From NCBI RefSeq assembly GCF_022788695.1, contig NZ_CP085154.1:3534001-3598000 (forward strand): a DNA stretch of 64,000 nt. The letters run 5' to 3'. This document shows positions 26,341 to 33,433 of the stretch, piece by piece. The translations under genes were made by a program, and so were the position numbers. The first letter of the stretch is position 1. Every line of letters starts with the position of its first letter. The stretch is from Pseudosulfitobacter sp. DSM 107133. GTDB taxonomy: Bacteria > Pseudomonadota > Alphaproteobacteria > Rhodobacterales > Rhodobacteraceae. Below the pieces are notes generated by a model. It saw nothing but the letters and a program-made list of their open reading frames with translations, was not told the DNA's origin and made no database searches.

Positions 26341-27522
26341 CTATGACCACAAACGGATCTTGGGATGCAACAAGGCTGTAATTGCTGGTAAAAGATCAAG
26401 CTGACAGAAATTTATCCTGGCAAGCCAGAGGGCACAGACAGATTGACCAATCGCGACAATCTGCGCCATCTCGACAGCTGTTCCCGGCCTAAGGATAGCG
26501 GCCAGAACCGCCACGACAAAAATGCTGGCGAGATATGCCGACATCAATTGTCGCATTGGCACCAATGCCTTCATCAACGCTGGGAAAACCCCCAAAACAA
26601 CGGGCACCATTACCGCCAGTACCAATATGTAAAAGGCATCCAAGTCATCCACATCAATTACCTGACGCGGAAACATAGAAGGTGCGGCCATCAAGGCGAC
26701 CAAGACCACGGCACCTCCAATCAACAAGACCCCAAGCGAAGCGCGCGCGACCAGACCGCGGAATTCTCTTGTGTCTAAGTTCGCATATGCGCTCACAAGG
26801 CGCGGCAAGATCACTTGCTGCACGGCCTCAATCGCCCCCGAAACGGCGCCAACAGTGCAACGCACGGTGAGATAAATCAAAACCTCTTTCTCACTCAGGA
26901 AAAACGGCACAATCAACACGTCCAACCATTGGGTTAGACTGACCAGCATGGGTTCTTCGGATTTTCCGGAATACAGTGTATTCCGGCGCCGCGACGGGTG
27001 TCCCAACTCAAAGGCTGCAACCGTCAGGCCAATGAAAACAGCAGAAAGCAGAAACAGGTTAATCGTCAACGGAAGCCAGTTACTGATGGCGAATGACAGT
27101 GCTGCAAGCATACATAGGCTGTATGCCAATGTACGCGTCGACCTTCTGGACAAGCCGGCACCCAAGCCTACCAAAACAGTTGCACCAAGAACCATGATCA
27201 CAAGGGTAAGACTGTCACCACGGGAAAACTCTGCGATTGCAACTGCAACCGAACAGCCAAAGAGCAACAGCTTACCAAACCAGGCAAGCATTCTCGCATC
27301 ATTCATTGTCGATCGGTCAGCTTTGCGCGGAAGCCAGAGTCCTGCGGCCGCGGTGGCTACAAAAACAATGGCTCCACTGCTCCACAAGATCAGGCCTGCA
27401 TCCGAACCTTGCGCACAGTTAATCATCGCGATTGCGACGGCAAACTGAATAAAAGCCATTATTGTGGTGTGGCACTGCGAAAAAGTGCCGCGTTCGCCTG
27501 CCTGGTCCATTTCACACCCCAT
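26341..27522 (-). CDS. Multi-pass membrane protein resembling a Wzx/MATE-type polysaccharide flippase
   Basis: 393 residues with about eleven hydrophobic segments. The middle (about 200-290) contains LDVLIVPFFLSEKEVLIYLTVR and IEAVQQVILPRLVSAYA, an arrangement seen in O-antigen flippases (lipid-linked sugar translocases). The N-terminal half has only short helices and little similarity to the first half of such flippases, so it may be a shortened or diverged member. An ATG at 27510 is an alternative start. It sits between flgI and the fliF-fliH-fliN-fliP unit and is convergent with flgI. No role in flagella is known. A link to surface polysaccharide or flagellin decoration is only a guess. 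Confidence 0.55.
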   Translation of the reverse strand: MGCEMDQAGERGTFSQCHTTIMAFIQFAVAIAMINCAQGSDAGLILWSSGAIVFVATAAAGLWLPRKADRSTMNDARMLAWFGKLLLFGCSVAVAIAEFSRGDSLTLVIMVLGATVLVGLGAGLSRRSTRTLAYSLCMLAALSFAISNWLPLTINLFLLSAVFIGLTVAAFELGHPSRRRNTLYSGKSEEPMLVSLTQWLDVLIVPFFLSEKEVLIYLTVRCTVGAVSGAIEAVQQVILPRLVSAYANLDTREFRGLVARASLGVLLIGGAVVLVALMAAPSMFPRQVIDVDDLDAFYILVLAVMVPVVLGVFPALMKALVPMRQLMSAYLASIFVVAVLAAILRPGTAVEMAQIVAIGQSVCALWLARINFCQLDLLPAITALLHPKIRLWS

Positions 27523-27581
27523 TCCAATCCCGGAACAGGTTTAGAGGCGAGACAGCTTCAATAATCCTAACGACGTGCTTT

Positions 27582-27610
27582 CATATCTTGACAGTTTATA
27601 GCGATTTCAA
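27582..27610 (-). promoter_or_regulatory. Possible sigma-70-type promoter for the Wzx-like gene
   Basis: On the minus strand TTGAAA (27605-27610) is followed after exactly 17 bases by GATATG (27582-27587). Transcription would begin about 50 bases before the start codon at 27522. If real, the gene does not depend on the flagellar operon upstream. Confidence 0.35.
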
Positions 27611-27614
27611 CCGT

Positions 27615-28346
27615 TCAAAAATAACTGCGAACCAAAGAACCGGCAATCAGCGCCCACCCATCCGCAATCACAAAAAACGCCAGTTTGAAAGGAAGAGAAA
27701 CAATGGCAGGAGGCACCATCATCATACCCATCGACATCAATACAGCTGCAACCACCAGATCAATAATCAGAAAGGGCAAGAATATCAAAAATCCAACCTG
27801 AAATGCCCGCGAAATTTCAGACAACAGAAAGCTTGGGATCAGAACCGACAAAGGCGCTTCGGACGATAGGGCGAGGCCCTGCGTATCGGGTCGCAATTCA
27901 GCCATTGCGGTGAATGTCTCTGAATCCATTCGGTCGGCCATAAAGCTGCGAAATGGCTCTAGCGTTCGTTCGAAAGCAGTTTCGGCGTCAATTTCTTCGT
28001 TCGTCAAAGGTCGCAAACCGTTCTCCCAGGCCTGCTGAAAGACCGGTTCCATGACGAAATAAGTCAAAAACAATGCGAGGCTGACGATCAACATGTTGGG
28101 TGGGGATTGCTGCAACCCGATCGCCTGTCGCAGAATCGACAATACGGTCACCAGAAAAGGGAAGCAGGTCACCATGATAGCCAGTCCAGGTGCAAGGCTA
28201 AGCACCGTGATCAAAGCAAAAAGTTGCAAGGTGCGCGCGCTCAGAGATCCATCATCGCCCAAAGACACCGAAAGGTCCTGAGCATAGGACACAGCCGGAA
28301 GCAGGAAAAATGCCAGTGCCAGAACCGTTTTTATTTGCGCGCTCAC
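27615..28346 (-). CDS. fliP: Flagellar export gate protein FliP
   Basis: 243 residues from a GTG at 28346, 4 bases after the fliN stop. A signal peptide (ALAFFLLPAVSYA) is followed by four membrane segments with family motifs TCFPFLVTVLSILRQAIGLQQSPPNMLIVSLALFLTYFVM and FQVGFLIFLPFLIIDLVVAAVLMSMGMMM. FliP, FliQ and FliR form the core of the flagellar type III export gate. A longer frame to 28445 would overlap fliN heavily and was rejected. Confidence 0.94.
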   Translation of the reverse strand: MSAQIKTVLALAFFLLPAVSYAQDLSVSLGDDGSLSARTLQLFALITVLSLAPGLAIMVTCFPFLVTVLSILRQAIGLQQSPPNMLIVSLALFLTYFVMEPVFQQAWENGLRPLTNEEIDAETAFERTLEPFRSFMADRMDSETFTAMAELRPDTQGLALSSEAPLSVLIPSFLLSEISRAFQVGFLIFLPFLIIDLVVAAVLMSMGMMMVPPAIVSLPFKLAFFVIADGWALIAGSLVRSYF

Positions 28347-28350
28347 TGGC

Positions 28351-28644
28351 CTAGATGCCGCCCGAGAGATCGACAATTTCAAGCAAACGAACCGCAAGCC
28401 GCCCGGTTTCACTGCCTTCGGCCTCTTCCAACATGCCCCGCGCAATCAAACGGTCACCGACATACAGATCAACGGGATCATCGATACGTTTGTCCAATTT
28501 CAACACCGCGTTTTTCCCCAGCATCACAAGATCGCGCACCAGGGGACGGGCCTTTCCGACCGAGACGGTTATGTCGATCGGCACCGCTGTAAAAGGGTTT
28601 GCACCGTCGGATGCCAGTGTGGTCTGATCTGGAATTTCTGTCAT
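28351..28644 (-). CDS. fliN: Flagellar motor switch protein FliN
   Basis: 97 residues, essentially one SpoA (surface presentation of antigens) domain: VPIDITVSVGKARPLVRDLVMLGKNAVLKLDKRIDDPVDLYVGDRLIARG. FliN forms the lower C-ring and binds FliH. The start overlaps the fliH stop by 4 bases. It is the only C-ring protein found in this window; FliG and FliM are absent. Confidence 0.93.
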   Translation of the reverse strand: MTEIPDQTTLASDGANPFTAVPIDITVSVGKARPLVRDLVMLGKNAVLKLDKRIDDPVDLYVGDRLIARGMLEEAEGSETGRLAVRLLEIVDLSGGI

Positions 28645-29252
28645 GATGTCAGTTCCCTTTTCATTTGCTGGACAAAGCCCGCCATTGCGTTGGCGACCCC
28701 AGAGATCACCTGATCAAGGTCGATTTCATTTTCTTGCGCGCCCACTTGCAGAATGATCTGGTTGGGGCCCAGATCGCTGTTGGGCACGCAGACAAAAGGT
28801 GCGGATATGACATGACCCACCAATTTCTCCAACATTTCCAAATTCGTCTGCGTCGCCTCGATCCGTATGTCTTGATTAACTGATTTGCGTAGCATGGATG
28901 TCAGCTGCTCGACGACCTGCGCACCCAACGCAGCCTGAGCAACTTCTGGTAATAACTTGTTAATGATGTCCGACAGCACGGGTTGCATCGCCTTGATCAA
29001 ACCGGCCCGGGCTTCGTGATACCCAAACGAAACGTCCTGAAGCGTGGCAACAAATGCGTTGACTGTTTCTGTCTGACTATCAGATTGCGCCTTTAGCGCG
29101 TCTTCCCATCCTGCCGAATACCCGCTCTCGAAAGCTTCCAGTTTGATGTCTTCCAACGCCTCTTGGCTGATCGACGAAGAGGTGCTCGCCGCAACCTCAC
29201 TGTCGCTCTCTCCCTCGCCAAACTCGCGGTAGAGATGAAGCAATGACATCAT
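28641..29252 (-). CDS. fliH: Flagellar export ATPase regulator FliH
   Basis: 203 residues. The middle is helical (SSISQEALEDIKLEAFESGYSAGWEDAL, with the typical GY-AGW element), followed by a C-terminal FliH/V-ATPase-E-like domain (LPEVAQAALGAQVVEQLTSMLRK). FliH holds the export ATPase FliI and docks it at FliN. Divergence from E. coli FliH is large, so the call rests partly on position between fliF and fliN. The ATGATG start overlaps the fliF stop. Confidence 0.82.
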   Translation of the reverse strand: MMSLLHLYREFGEGESDSEVAASTSSSISQEALEDIKLEAFESGYSAGWEDALKAQSDSQTETVNAFVATLQDVSFGYHEARAGLIKAMQPVLSDIINKLLPEVAQAALGAQVVEQLTSMLRKSVNQDIRIEATQTNLEMLEKLVGHVISAPFVCVPNSDLGPNQIILQVGAQENEIDLDQVISGVANAMAGFVQQMKRELTS

Positions 29253-30859
29253 GCATTTTCCTCTTTTTCTTCAAGCCATGACCGCAGGATTTCAACGGTC
29301 TCTTCCTGACGTTCGCCAATCATGGAGCGCAGCCGGTCTACAGGGTCTTGAGGGGCGTCCATATTTCCCATTTCACCCATCGTTCCACCCAGCATGGGCA
29401 AGTCCGGCAAATCCCCCTCCCCGCCTGAAACCTCGCCCGACAAAGACGGTAGCGTGCTCATGGGATCGGTGGACCCCATATTGGGCAGGCGCGCGGGATC
29501 TGACGACAGATTTTCAGGGGGTGCGCGCGACAAAACCGGACGCACAACAAACAGCCCGAGGATCAGCGTGACCAATGCAAGAACGGCCATCTGGATCGCT
29601 GACATCACGTCCAGATCAAAACGATCCAGAAGCGACGTACTTGCAGCCGTTCCCGCCGGCTCAACACTTTGCAAAGACATGGATTTCAGGGTGATGATAT
29701 CGCCACGCGCTTCGTCATATCCAACCGCTGACGAAACCAGTTCACGCAACGCGCCCATCTCCTCTGCGCTGCGGGGTATCTGGGTGATGGTGCCATCCCC
29801 GGCCACCTGCGTGACATCATTCACCAGAACCGCGACACTCAGACGCCTGATCGCACCGGGCGCCTTGATTATTTCTCGTTCGGTTTCGGATACTTCATAG
29901 TTGATCCGCTCGCGGGTTTCCGAGTTTTGCGATGACGAACTGTCGCCCCCGGCCGCATCGCCGTCCGGCAGGTTAGACGCAACGGTCACGTCACCGCCGC
30001 CCGCATCTGTCGCAGTGTTGCTTGTTTCCTGCGTATCGGTCGAAATTGCGACGCGCCCTTCTGGGTCGAAGCGCCGTTCGCGAATGGCTTCGGATTCTGT
30101 TACCGTGTCAACACTGACCTCGACAATCGCATTGCCAGGCCCAACGCGCGCTTCCAGCAACCGCTCTACCCGATCGCGCAACATCTGCGCCTTGTCATCG
30201 CCACCGACGGCCGGAGCCGCCTCTTCTGCACTGCCGATCAAGTTTCCGTTCGCGTCTATCACTGCCACATCTTCGGGGGCGAGGCCCGCGATGGCCGAGG
30301 CAACCAGATAGCGCACCGCTTTGGCTTGCGCTGCTGAAACCGATCCACCGTTGGGTGTTATCGACACCGACGCAGTCGGCGTAACGCCGCGCTGGAAAGG
30401 GTTGGAACCGGTTGTTGCAATATGAACCCGGGCCATGGCGATATGCGGGCTGGATACAATTGTCCGCGCCAGCTCACCCTCTTTTGCACGCCAGTATGCG
30501 GCATCAAACATCTGGCTGGTGGTGCCGAAACCCGACAAGTTGTCGAGCAATTCGTAACCTCGGTTCGAATTTGCCGGCAAACCTTCCGAGGCCAAAGTCA
30601 TGCGCAACTGGTCGCGGTCTTTCGAATCGACAAAAATCGACCCGCCGCGCACATCAAAAGTGGCACCACGCGCCTCGAGGGCGCGGACAACTTCACCCGC
30701 CGCACCGTTTTCCAGCCCCGCATACAACAGCGTCATGCTGGGTGCCGTCGCCATGCGCGACATGGCCAGAACCGCGAAAAACATTGCCAGTGTCGCGCCG
30801 ATAACAGTGATCTGGCGTCGCAGGTCAAGACCCATCCAGACATTGAGTAATTGCTGCAC
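29249..30859 (-). CDS. fliF: Flagellar MS-ring protein FliF
   Basis: 536 residues from a GTG at 30859, chosen because GGAGG lies 5 bases upstream; an upstream GTG at 30904 has no ribosome site. Two membrane helices flank the periplasmic part (IGATLAMFFAVLAMSRM near residue 17 and MSAIQMAVLALVTLILGLFVVRPVL near 425). The region VHIATTGSNPFQRGVTPTASV is a YscJ/FliF motif. The C-terminus DRLRSMIGERQEETVEILRSWLEEK matches the FliG-binding helix, so a FliG should exist elsewhere. FliF is the assembly platform of the basal body. Confidence 0.95.
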   Translation of the reverse strand: MQQLLNVWMGLDLRRQITVIGATLAMFFAVLAMSRMATAPSMTLLYAGLENGAAGEVVRALEARGATFDVRGGSIFVDSKDRDQLRMTLASEGLPANSNRGYELLDNLSGFGTTSQMFDAAYWRAKEGELARTIVSSPHIAMARVHIATTGSNPFQRGVTPTASVSITPNGGSVSAAQAKAVRYLVASAIAGLAPEDVAVIDANGNLIGSAEEAAPAVGGDDKAQMLRDRVERLLEARVGPGNAIVEVSVDTVTESEAIRERRFDPEGRVAISTDTQETSNTATDAGGGDVTVASNLPDGDAAGGDSSSSQNSETRERINYEVSETEREIIKAPGAIRRLSVAVLVNDVTQVAGDGTITQIPRSAEEMGALRELVSSAVGYDEARGDIITLKSMSLQSVEPAGTAASTSLLDRFDLDVMSAIQMAVLALVTLILGLFVVRPVLSRAPPENLSSDPARLPNMGSTDPMSTLPSLSGEVSGGEGDLPDLPMLGGTMGEMGNMDAPQDPVDRLRSMIGERQEETVEILRSWLEEKEENA

Positions 30860-30920
30860 AATCGCCTCCGTCAAACCGGGCGTTCTGCCCGAAGATGGCA
30901 CCACAAATGACGGATCAGGC

Positions 30921-30935
30921 TTAACAATCGGTTAG
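30921..30935 (+). promoter_or_regulatory. CtrA-like box between fliF and fliL
   Basis: TTAA-N7-TTAG in the 122-base divergent region between the fliF and fliL starts, one mismatch from the CtrA consensus. One site could serve both operons. Confidence 0.52.
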
Positions 30936-30981
30936 CTCCTGCCGGTCTATACAGATTTCGAAGTGATCGAATGGACGCCAG

Positions 30982-31467
30982 ATGACCGAGACAGCAGCCG
31001 AAACAGATGAGCCACCCAAGAAAGCCTCGAAATTGCCTTTGATTCTCGGGGTCGTACTGGCTTTGATCGGTGCGGGCGGCGGGTTTTATGCGACATTTTC
31101 GGGTTTGTTTCTGGGCAGCGAATCACATGCCGAAGAAGAGGCTAAACCGGAAATCGAAGGGTTGCCGGATGTCGCATTTGTTCCGGTGGAACCGATGGTT
31201 GTGTCTCTAATTCCAGGTGCCGGAAATCAACATTTGCGCTTTCGCGCCAACCTAGAAGTGCCCAGCCAGTATCAGGAGGATGTGACCCTGTTGCTACCCC
31301 GTGTGGTCGATGTTCTGAACGGCTATCTGCGCGCATTGGAATTGCGCGATCTTCAAAATCCTTCCTCGCTGACCCGCTTGCGCGCCCAGATGCTGCGGCG
31401 CATCCAGATCGTCACTGGCGAAGGGCGGGTCAGTGACCTTCTGATAATGGAATTTGTGCTTAATTAA
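30982..31467 (+). CDS. fliL: Flagellar basal body-associated protein FliL
   Basis: 161 residues. A short cytoplasmic start with acidic and Lys residues precedes a membrane helix (LPLILGVVLALIGAGGGFYATF) and a periplasmic domain ending TRLRAQMLRRIQIVTGEGRVSDLLIMEFVLN, the stomatin-like FliL fold. FliL rings surround and stabilise the stator. It is the first gene of the fliL-motE-motA unit and is divergent from fliF. Confidence 0.93.
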   Translation: MTETAAETDEPPKKASKLPLILGVVLALIGAGGGFYATFSGLFLGSESHAEEEAKPEIEGLPDVAFVPVEPMVVSLIPGAGNQHLRFRANLEVPSQYQEDVTLLLPRVVDVLNGYLRALELRDLQNPSSLTRLRAQMLRRIQIVTGEGRVSDLLIMEFVLN

Positions 31468-31476
31468 GAGGTGGTT

Positions 31477-31887
31477 ATGGAGCTTATTGCTGATATCTTA
31501 CTTATCGCGGGAGCGTTGAGCGCCGGATTTTACTGCTTCATCCTCGGGCGGCGTCTCAAGCGGTTTAACAGCCTTGAACAAGGCGTGGGCGGGGCCGTTG
31601 CAGTATTGTCGTCGCAGGTTGACGACCTGACCAAAACGATGACCGCCGCACAGGTTACCGCGTCACAATCGGCACAGACTTTGACCGAACTGGCGACCCG
31701 GGCCGAGGCCATTTCACGGCAGTTGGAACTGCAAATGGCATCTTTACACGACGTGACCGATACCACTGAGACGCCCCAGCCGTCGGCCAATGGCACGCCC
31801 ACGGATCTACCGCAGGCCGACACCGCACCTTTGCAACCGTCCGAGCCGATGTTTGTGCGGCATACCACATTGGGAGATCGCGCATGA
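31477..31887 (+). CDS. Membrane-anchored coiled-coil protein of unknown function, flagellar operon (DUF6468-like)
   Basis: 136 residues. One N-terminal membrane helix (IADILLIAGALSAGFYCFILGRRL) precedes a cytoplasmic heptad region (LEQGVGGAVAVLSSQVDDLTKTMTAAQ through LELQMASLHDV) and a Pro/Thr-rich tail. From memory it resembles the DUF6468 family found in alphaproteobacterial flagellar operons. The ATG at 31477 has AGAGG 5 bases upstream. It overlaps motE by 4 bases. Its position between fliL and motE suggests a stator-related job, but none is established. Confidence 0.7.
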   Translation: MELIADILLIAGALSAGFYCFILGRRLKRFNSLEQGVGGAVAVLSSQVDDLTKTMTAAQVTASQSAQTLTELATRAEAISRQLELQMASLHDVTDTTETPQPSANGTPTDLPQADTAPLQPSEPMFVRHTTLGDRA

Positions 31888-32495
31888 AACCATTCCTGTC
31901 GTCGAAATATTCTGCAAAAGGGTCTGTGCTATTGATTGCGGGTTTGCTGTGTGGATCTGCTGTGCTGCGGATTTTCTCCGGTGCATCTGTTGCCTTGGCA
32001 AACGGCGAAATCGTCCCGCGCCCTCTCCCGGAAATTGCACAGATCGATTCAACGGCCATCGACGCGCCTGAAGACACACCAAGCCGATCAGAAATGTCGA
32101 GCCTTCTCAAAGCCTTGATCGAGCGCGAAGACCGCGTTGAACAACGCGAGACGCATATAGACGTGCGGGAAAAAGCGCTGGCCGTAGCGCGCGCCGAAAT
32201 CGAGCGGCGGCTGAAAGTTCTGGAAGAAACAGAAGCGCAGTTGCGCGCAACGTTAAGCCGCGCAGATTCAGCCGCTGAAGATGATGTTGCCCGCCTGACC
32301 ACAGTCTATGAAAGCATGAAGCCCAAAGATGCAGCCGCATTGTTCGAAGAAATGGAGCCCGAATTCGCTGCAGGGTTCCTTGCACGCATGCGCCCCGATG
32401 TGGCTGCCAGTGTCATGGCCGGTCTAAAACCGCAAACCGCTTACACGATCAGTGTGATTCTTGCCGGTCGCAACGCGCGCGCGCCGAAAACCTGA
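31884..32495 (+). CDS. motE: MotE-like stator assembly chaperone (MgtE N-terminal-type domain)
   Basis: 203 residues. An N-terminal hydrophobic segment (GSVLLIAGLLCGSAVLRIFSG) acts as signal or anchor. A long coiled coil follows (LIEREDRVEQRETHIDVREKALAVARAEIERRLKVLEETEAQL) and then an MgtE-N-like bundle: YESMKPKDAAALFEEMEPEFAAGFLARMRPDVAASVMAGL. In Sinorhizobium, MotE is a periplasmic chaperone for the stator accessory protein MotC. It stands directly before motA. Confidence 0.82.
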   Translation: MKPFLSSKYSAKGSVLLIAGLLCGSAVLRIFSGASVALANGEIVPRPLPEIAQIDSTAIDAPEDTPSRSEMSSLLKALIEREDRVEQRETHIDVREKALAVARAEIERRLKVLEETEAQLRATLSRADSAAEDDVARLTTVYESMKPKDAAALFEEMEPEFAAGFLARMRPDVAASVMAGLKPQTAYTISVILAGRNARAPKT

Positions 32496-32563
32496 GACAC
32501 GCTGATCCTTTCTTAACCTGCCTTTGCGACACTACCTCTCAACACAATAGATCGGGAACGGAA

Positions 32564-33433
32564 ATGATTGGTATCATCGGCATTATTACAATTTTTGCCA
32601 TGGTTTTTGGCGGCTACCTTGCCGCCGGCGGCAAGATGGCGATCATCATTAAATCACTTCCCTTCGAAATGATGATGATTGGTGGCGCCGCCGTGGGCGC
32701 TTTCATGATCTCGAACAGCGCCGCCGAAGTGAAACATACGCTGAAGGACATGGGCAAAGTTTTCAAAGGGCCCAAGTGGAAACATCAGGATTATCAGGAT
32801 CTTTTGTGCCTGCTGTTTGAACTCATCCGGCTGGCCCGCCAAAATCCCGTTGGTATCGAAGAACATATCGAAGCGCCCGAGGACTCGTCCATTTTCTCAC
32901 GCTATCCCAGGATCATCGCAGATAAGGAAGCGACCGCACTGATTTGCGACACCATGCGGTCCGCGTCGATGAACTACGACGATCCCCACCAGGTCGAAGA
33001 GGTTCTGGAAAAGCGGATGGAGGCGAACCTGCACCATGCCATGCACTCCTGCCATGCCTTGCAAACCGTTGCAGACGGTCTGCCAGCGCTCGGAATTGTT
33101 GCCGCCGTTCTGGGTGTTATCAAGACCATGGCCTCGATTGACCAACCACCCGAAGTGCTGGGAAAGCTCATTGGCGGCGCCCTTGTGGGTACATTCTTGG
33201 GTGTGTTTCTGGCCTATGGCCTGGTCGGCCCCTTTGCCGCCAAGGTAAAGGTCGTGATCGAAGAGGATGCGCATTTCTACCAGCTGATCCGCGAGGTGCT
33301 GGTTGCAAACCTGCACAATCATGCCACCAATATTTGCATCGAGGTTGGGCGCCAGAACACACCGTCGCATTGTCGTCCAAGTTTTTCGGATCTGGAAGAC
33401 GCCCTGAAAGCCGTGAAGCAAAACGCCGCATGA
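32564..33433 (+). CDS. motA: Flagellar stator protein MotA
   Basis: 289 residues with four membrane helices: two at the N-terminus (IGIIGIITIFAMVFGGYLAAGGKM, EMMMIGGAAVGAFMI) and two near 165-220 (GLPALGIVAAVLGVIKTMASI, LIGGALVGTFLGVFLAYGLVGPF). The cytoplasmic loop between helices 2 and 3 carries the charged residues that contact FliG. A half-site TTAACC lies upstream at 32513-32518. The stop overlaps the next gene (ATGA). Confidence 0.96.
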   Translation: MIGIIGIITIFAMVFGGYLAAGGKMAIIIKSLPFEMMMIGGAAVGAFMISNSAAEVKHTLKDMGKVFKGPKWKHQDYQDLLCLLFELIRLARQNPVGIEEHIEAPEDSSIFSRYPRIIADKEATALICDTMRSASMNYDDPHQVEEVLEKRMEANLHHAMHSCHALQTVADGLPALGIVAAVLGVIKTMASIDQPPEVLGKLIGGALVGTFLGVFLAYGLVGPFAAKVKVVIEEDAHFYQLIREVLVANLHNHATNICIEVGRQNTPSHCRPSFSDLEDALKAVKQNAA

